The notes beneath the pieces are model-generated. The model worked only from the letters and a program-made list of their open reading frames with translations, made no database searches and was not told the origin of the DNA. Shown here piece after piece: positions 59,661-64,000 of a stretch of 64,000 bases of DNA. Numbering within the stretch: position 1 is the stretch's first letter; each line of letters starts with the position of its first letter. The position numbers and the translations under genes are program-made. Location of the stretch: the NCBI GenBank assembly GCA_016081115.2, contig JABTTQ020000186.1, positions 62,001 to 126,000 of the forward strand, in the 5' to 3' direction. The DNA is from Rehmannia glutinosa (Eukaryota > Streptophyta > Magnoliopsida > Lamiales > Orobanchaceae).

Positions 59661-61305
59661 GACGATGAATCCAGCTAACTTACTCCAACCTGATGTAAGA
59701 TGGCGAGAGACCATCCACCAAAACTTGTCATTGGAGATATAAGAGAAGGTGTCAAAACAAGATCGAACTCAACAAGAAGCCATGTTCACATGCTTTATCT
59801 ATAAATAGAGCCCAAAGATGTGTTACAAGCATTGGGCGACACACATTGGATTCAAGCTATGCAAGAAGAGTGAATCGGTTTGAAAGAAATAAAGTATGGG
59901 AATTAGTTCAAAGACCCACACATCAAAATGTTATTGGTACTAAATGGGTGTTCGAAACAAGATGAACGAGTAAGGTTACGTGGTAAGAAACAAGGCAAGA
60001 CTAGTAGCCAAAGGATATTGACAAGAAGAAGGAATAGATTTTGATGAAACATTTGCTCTGTAGCAAGATTGGAAGCTATAAGGATGTTTCTTGCCTATGC
60101 ATGCGACTCACAAGAATTTCATTGTATATCGGATGGATGTAAAAGTGCATTCCTAAATGGTTTATTGGAAGAAGAAGTGTATGTTGAACAACCTCCAGGA
60201 TTTGAGCGGAAGACTCTTGGAGATAAGGTATACAAACTCAAGAAAGCCTTGTATGGATTGAAACAGGCACCCGAGCATGGTATGATACTTTGTCACAATT
60301 CCTAACGAAAATGGATTCACAAAAGGAAAAGTAGATAGAACACTTTTCTTTAATTCAAGACAAAAAGAGTATCTTGCTTGTTCAAATATATGTGGATGAC
60401 ATCATTTTTGGATCCACAAACAAAGAGTCTGTGTGAAAAATTTTCAAACCTCATGCAAAGTAAATTTGAAATGAGCATGATGGGAGAGCTAACATTCTTC
60501 CTTGGACTCCAAGTGAAACAATCTGAAGAATGGAACCTTCATAAGTCAAACAAAATACACCAGAGACTTAATGAAGAAATTTGGTATGGATGAGAAGTCT
60601 TCGTGAAAATACCAATGAATACATCGGTCAAAATGGACATGGATGCGGATGGCAAGCTGTAGATCAAACAAGATCTGAGAGCACTTATTGGATCATTGCT
60701 CTATCTTTACAAGTAGGCGGACATCACCTTTGCTTTAGGTGTATGTGCAAGATTTCAATCTGCTCCAAAAGAGAGCCATATGACATATGACTAAGAGAAT
60801 ATTGAGATACTTGAAAGGAAGCCAAGAAGTTGGCTTATGGTATCCAAAGGAAGGTGGATTCAAGCTAATTAGCTATTCGGACTCGACTATCTTTGGATGC
60901 GAGTTTGAAAAAGCACCTCGGGCACATGTCAAATGCTAGGAAACAGTGATTTCTGGTTTAGCAAGAAGCAAAATTCAATAGCCACCTCTACAAATTGCTG
61001 AAGAGAATACATAGGCAAAAACTGTTGTGCCCAAGTCCTATGGATGAGACAAAGACTAAGAGACTATGAAGTTGAGAAAAAGAAATTCCAATCATGTGTG
61101 ATAACACAAGTGCAATTGCAATCACTCAAAATCTGTGTTGCACTCAAGAACAAAGCATATCGATGTCGAGATATCACTTCATAAGAGATCATGTTGAAAA
61201 GAAGGACATCATCTTGGAATATATCTCAACCGATAAACAATTACCGACATCTTCACAAAACCATTATGTGAGTCAAGATTTGAAGAACTCAAACATGAGT
61301 TAGGG
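59661..61305 (+). pseudogene. pol: RT and RNase H of A3
   Basis: RT from about 59690: WIQAMQE (59850), WELVQRPTHQNVIGTKWVF (59900-59955), LEAIRMFLAY (60070), KSAFLNGLLEEEVYVEQPPGFE (60140-60205), KALYGLKQAP (60243), the YVDD at about 60388, and MGELTFFLGLQVKQ (60480). RNase H: CARFQSAPKESHM-like (60750), CDNTSAIAITQ (61097), RTKHIDVRDIT-like and EYISTDKQL (61219) to a stop near 61303. At least eight frameshifts; closest to A2. Confidence 0.85.
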
Positions 61306-61880
61306 TTAATTGAGTGAGTGACACTCGGAAGAATCAAAGAAAAGAAATGGAACACTAAAATGGAAAAAGAGTGAACTCACAAATCGCCTAAGTAAATCGA
61401 TGTATTGGAAAGACAACTATACCAAGTGTTTTTGTTAGGTGAGTCACTAAGAGAACTGTGAGAAGAAGAGTTAAATCGGCTAAGGGATAAGTTGAGTCAC
61501 TTATGAGCAAAGTGACAAAAACGCAGTCGTCGTTTTGCTAAGCGGGAATGTTTTTAAGAATGACATCAAAGCATAATGATGATGTGTACAGACATAAAGC
61601 CGCACACCAAGCTTATGATTGGATATAAATCTTTGCCGCATTAAATACGAGACATTAAATGCTAAATAGGCATGCAAAATCTAAACCGTTGATTTCGATC
61701 ACATTTCAAAAACCACCGCACGTCCTTTCATAAACCATACTTAAACCATTTTCGTCCGTTTCTCTCACACACTACCAAAACTTGTTCATTTCTCTCTCAC
61801 GAAAGCAAAGGCAAAAATCTTCTCAAAACCCTATCTATCTTCAAATCAATCTCTAAGTTTTCTTCGATAAAATCTGAAAA
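61306..61880 (+). other. Spacer between RNase H and ORF3 in A3
   Basis: No ORF. Homologous to 23752-24326 of A2. Ends in an AC/CT-rich leader before the ORF3 ATG. Confidence 0.6.
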
Positions 61881-64000
61881 ATGGCACCAACCTATGATTT
61901 TGTCAAGTTAGGAAAGCAAATCCACACGGGTCTCTTTTGTGGATTTCGGCGGCATGGTGAAACAGGGGTCCGATGACACCCTAGTGAAGAAAATCATCGA
62001 GAAATTGGAAACGCCTGGGCTGAAATCGTTTCGATCTTTGGAATATCCGATGACCTATGTGGAGGAGGTCGCACGATTCTGCGTGAATGCTTTGAGATTC
62101 ACGATGAAGGGATAAAGTCATCTGCATTCACGGAAAGCACTCACCATCTCTGCCAAGGATTTGGTGAACACCGCTCACTACCAACGGAAGGAGCATCGTA
62201 AATTAGCGAAGGCGATGTAAACCTGGGCCGCTTTGCTTGGAAGGAAATAGCCAAGCCCGACTATACTAATAAAATAATTTTACACAAACAAGAGACTCTT
62301 TGAAGGAGGATTATCACAAGTTGTTGGACATAGTTGCCAAATGCATTGACATCAAATTTGGCGGCTTTGACCAATCCAAAGCAAAGTTGATCGTGATGGC
62401 GGCGATCATTGAAGAAAGGAAAATAAATCAAATTTGAGTTTGTCTGCACGGCAGACTATGCGAGAATGTAGGGAACAAATCCTTCAAGGAAGATGGCACA
62501 TTTGGAGGATCCCTAGGATATGGCCTGGTGATTGGTCGGATGATGGAGGTGAAAGGAGTCCTCTTAGACATGGAAAGGCGTTCCATGTTAACAAGAGGAT
62601 GTTCAAATCAAACCTCTCTAGCGCCTGAAGAGAGCCTACGCCAAGAGAGCGACACGAGTGGGGAATCGGTGACCCGAAGATACTGATTGTTTCCTCTCCA
62701 CCAAAGAAGAAAGCGCCCTGCGCAGTGCTAAGAAGATCACGCTCCTGCAGAAAGAAAGTCAAACCTGCTCGCCCCTGCGGTAGAGTCACTGTCCCTGCCG
62801 TGTCTCCTTGGCCGGCGGTCGAGAAGGACTCTCAAATACCTTCTCTCGATCGTCAAAAAGAGGAGAAGCCCGACAAGCAAAGACGGCCGACTCCTCATAA
62901 GAAAACACTAGCACGCCCCCCCCGCCAAGACTCGAAGAAAGCGTCTTTGAACCGAGAAATCCCTCGGTACAAACTAGAAGACGAAGAAGAATCATGAAGC
63001 GCTCCGAGCTTGAAAAGCATTTGAGTCACCACTTTGGAACAAATACTTAAATTTGAAGCGATCGAGTCCCTGGATGTAATTGATGAAACAACTAAGTCTC
63101 TTTGAAAGGCGTCAGAGGCAACTGAAGAAATATAAATTTGTAGTCCATGGTGAGACACAAGAGAAAGAAGGCGATAGAGTGATAGTGATGTGATGATCCT
63201 ATCTCCACCTTACCCGGATCCAAAATCGTCTGCGTGAGTGGAGGAAATGGAAATTGAGTAAATCGAGGGAAGAGTTCCAACGGCCCGAGTTTATAGAAGA
63301 AGAAGAAGAAGCGTTAAACTTCCTTGGCCTAACCACTTTGTGATCAGCAAAGATGGATGAAGACAAGCTGCACGAGATATCTGCGGATCTTCAAGGACAA
63401 GAGAGAAGGAAAAAGGCGAGAGGAAAGGCGAGGCACGTGAGAAGGCAAAGCATCCGCCTATCTCGCACACCACAAAACACACACATCCTCTCCTTGATGT
63501 CTTATCGCTGGTGATGAGGATCAGGACTCTATTTGCTTTGCCACGCGAGAAGAGTTGCAAATGCAAAGCAAGCATTGCACGAATCGAGAATCCTTCACGA
63601 GCAAAGATTGATGGAGGGACCAGGAGAGTCCTCGAACACCGGAAATTGATCCAATGGGAGTGGTTCATCAAATCGCCATCTTGTTTCTTTGCCACCACTT
63701 CCCTGACTCACTCGGAAGAAAGCGATAAGGAATTGGCGATGGCGGGATAGTGGGGACCCGATCGAGCCAACCCCTATTGAAGGTGTTTTACCACCTTTGC
63801 CCCAACGGCTGAACACTCAATAGAAACAAGGGAGTTTGGAGACGAGTGACCCCATTCCAAGTCACTCGGTGGTGCGCCCGGTGGGAAACTCCCTCCACTC
63901 CAGCTGCAGCAAGGTCGGAGAATCTGCGCAGATGACTCAACAACGAATCCAGGAGGCAAAGTGGAGGAAGTACAAACACTAAACGAACATCAAGTTGTCA
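61881..64000 (+). pseudogene. Third ORF of A3, N-terminal and middle part, cut by window end
   Basis: Starts MAPTYDFVKLGKQIH at 61881, aligning with MAPKFNFIKLSKQIH of A2. Then GGMVKQGSDDTLVKK in a shifted frame (about 61951), PMTYVEEVARFCVNA (about 62046), a block like AMREGKK-NQFEFVC (about 62400), HGKAFHVNKRMFKSNLSSA (62569-62625), and a lysine/proline-rich part with KPARPCGRVTVPA and KKTLARPPRQDSKKA (62760-62945). The acidic region follows to the edge. Many indels. The same block order as in A2 shows ORF3 was a genuine constant part of this family. Confidence 0.75.

Larger units (their letters stand above)
54678..64000 (+). mobile_element. Family A Sirevirus-like copia copy A3, 3' end outside window
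   Basis: 5' LTR (54678-56234), PBS, gag, integrase, RT, RNase H, spacer and ORF3, running off the right edge. Inserted 16 bp after the right TAGCGACGG cluster; the flank aaagt (54673-54677) should recur after the missing 3' LTR. Coding regions are broken by many small indels, and the protease is missing. Confidence 0.9.

Noticed and set aside
1..64000. tRNA or rRNA genes
   Set aside because: No cloverleaf or conserved rRNA core noticed; the tRNA-like strings are retrotransposon primer binding sites. A tRNAscan run would settle it.

Overview
The window looks like a block of plant nuclear heterochromatin, most likely from a eudicot; a faint resemblance to asterid/Lamiales repeats is recollection only. 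It is built almost entirely of nested transposable elements. I found no intact host gene, rRNA, tRNA or CRISPR array. Every coding region I can name belongs to a transposon, and nearly all carry frameshifts, stops or deletions. LAYOUT. 1-6171: plus-strand Ty1/copia element of Sirevirus type ('family B'), cut by the window start. It has a broken gag-pol, a 1.2 kb 3' tail with four polypurine tracts, and a 3' LTR holding a cluster of CGACCGGTCG palindromes. It lies inside the gag of a second copia element. 6172-10456: that minus-strand 'family A' copy (A1), with gag, PBS, one LTR, PPT, the C-terminal end of a third ORF and a second LTR stub. One LTR is flanked by internal sequence on both sides, so this is a recombinant tandem. 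10457-11877: five exons of a minus-strand Helitron replicase/helicase gene, cut by A1. 11878-12668: AT-rich sequence. 12674-17028: a 4.36 kb solo LTR flanked by the duplication aaccc. 17034-17446: promoter-like sequence. 17447-27399 and 39060-about 40375: minus-strand family A copy A2 with 3' LTR, a 4.4 kb third ORF, RNase H, RT, integrase, protease and gag. It is split by a complete Ty3/gypsy Athila element at 27400-39059 with 1.44 kb LTRs, tRNA-Asp-type PBS, gag-pol, ORF3 and target duplication ttggg. 40458-44625: a higher-order AT-rich tandem array. 45905-46857: a TTCGAA-rich element with short inverted termini. 47284-54677: part of a probable DNA transposon with TAGCGACGG/CCGTCGCTA subterminal repeats and gene-like fragments. 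It is split by a minus-strand copia element ('family C', 48997-53945) that lacks the end of its 5' LTR, its PBS, gag and protease. 54678-64000: plus-strand family A copy A3 with 5' LTR, PBS, gag, pol and the start of the third ORF, running off the window. HOW THE PARTS FIT. Family A appears three times, and each copy shows something the others lost: A1 the PBS-LTR-PPT junctions, A2 the whole third ORF and protease, A3 the integrase core and the 5' LTR-PBS-gag order. Together they describe a Sirevirus-like element with a long third ORF of unknown function after RNase H. Two points deserve most attention. First, GC-rich palindrome clusters occur in the LTRs of two unrelated lineages, family B (copia) and Athila (gypsy). 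Second, a short sequence reading like a PPR-protein motif lies in an intron-like stretch upstream of the third-ORF position in both lineages.
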